Source: Veillonella criceti (lineage in GTDB: Bacteria; Bacillota; Negativicutes; Veillonellales; Veillonellaceae). Taken from it: a stretch of DNA of 64,000 nucleotides. A program made the position numbers and the translations under genes. This document shows positions 63,977-64,000 of the stretch, one piece after another. Each line of letters begins with the position of its first letter. The first letter of the stretch is position 1. The notes under the pieces were generated by a model. The model searched no databases. It saw only the letters and a program-made list of their open reading frames with translations, and was not told the DNA's origin. The DNA lies in assembly GCF_900460315.1 (NCBI RefSeq), contig NZ_UHIO01000001.1, positions 1,517,501-1,581,500 of the forward strand, in the 5' to 3' direction.

Positions 63977-64000
63977 GAAATATACACTTTTTATATAACG

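Overview
The window looks like a chromosome segment around the replication origin of a low-GC, diderm Firmicute of the class Negativicutes, most like Veillonella. The Firmicutes-type order dnaA-dnaN-yaaA-recF-dciA-remB-gyrB is present. So are an RND efflux pump (which implies an outer membrane), meso-diaminopimelate dehydrogenase, B12-dependent methionine synthase and cobalamin- and SAM-riboswitches. The genus is inferred from gene content and protein character, not from a database search.

Layout. 1-5.5 kb: a five-gene nickel/peptide-type ABC importer (minus strand) behind a cobalamin riboswitch and terminator, so probably a cobalt or nickel importer. 5.5-6.35 kb: a promoter, an unrecognised 26-bp hairpin leader and a 59-aa ORF. 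6.36-7.34 kb: rpsF-ssb-rpsR. 7.7-15.1 kb: ddh, ychF, a Crp/Fnr regulator divergent from a flavoprotein, an RsiV-like secreted protein and an OPT transporter. 15.3-20.4 kb: a UgpBAEC-like ABC importer with a TIM-barrel protein. 20.5-27.1 kb: an LTA-synthase-like sulfatase, a MalY/PatB lyase, a GltD-like oxidoreductase and a serine-type transporter. 27.6-28.0 kb: tRNA-Arg(CCU) with a dense DnaA-box cluster upstream. 28-39.5 kb: a small hypothetical, an RND pump and adaptor, an oxidoreductase with an Rrf2 regulator, a CBS-domain membrane protein, a Dxs-like enzyme and a LysP-like permease. 39.5-47.3 kb: the gyrB-to-dnaA cluster, all minus. 47.3-47.8 kb: the presumed oriC. From 47.8 kb everything is plus strand: rpmH-rnpA-yidD-yidC-jag, mnmE-mnmG-rsmG, a SAM-riboswitch methionine operon (MetH activation protein, metH, metF), parS-parA-parB, hydF, a DUF4446 protein and an M23 peptidase.

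How the parts relate. Gene polarity flips exactly at the dnaA/rpmH gap, where DnaA boxes flank dnaA on both sides, with parS-parAB 12 kb away. A cobalamin thread links the metal-type importer under B12 control to the B12-dependent methionine synthase. The transport genes (amino acids, peptides, metal, a UgpB-type solute) fit an organism living on small organic compounds.

Most worth a second look: the DnaA-box cluster at 27.9 kb, about 17 kb from dnaA; the unrecognised structured leader at 5.93-6.01 kb; the B12-switch metal-type importer; and the zinc-ribbon-bearing DciA. No CRISPR array, insertion sequence, prophage or rRNA operon was seen.
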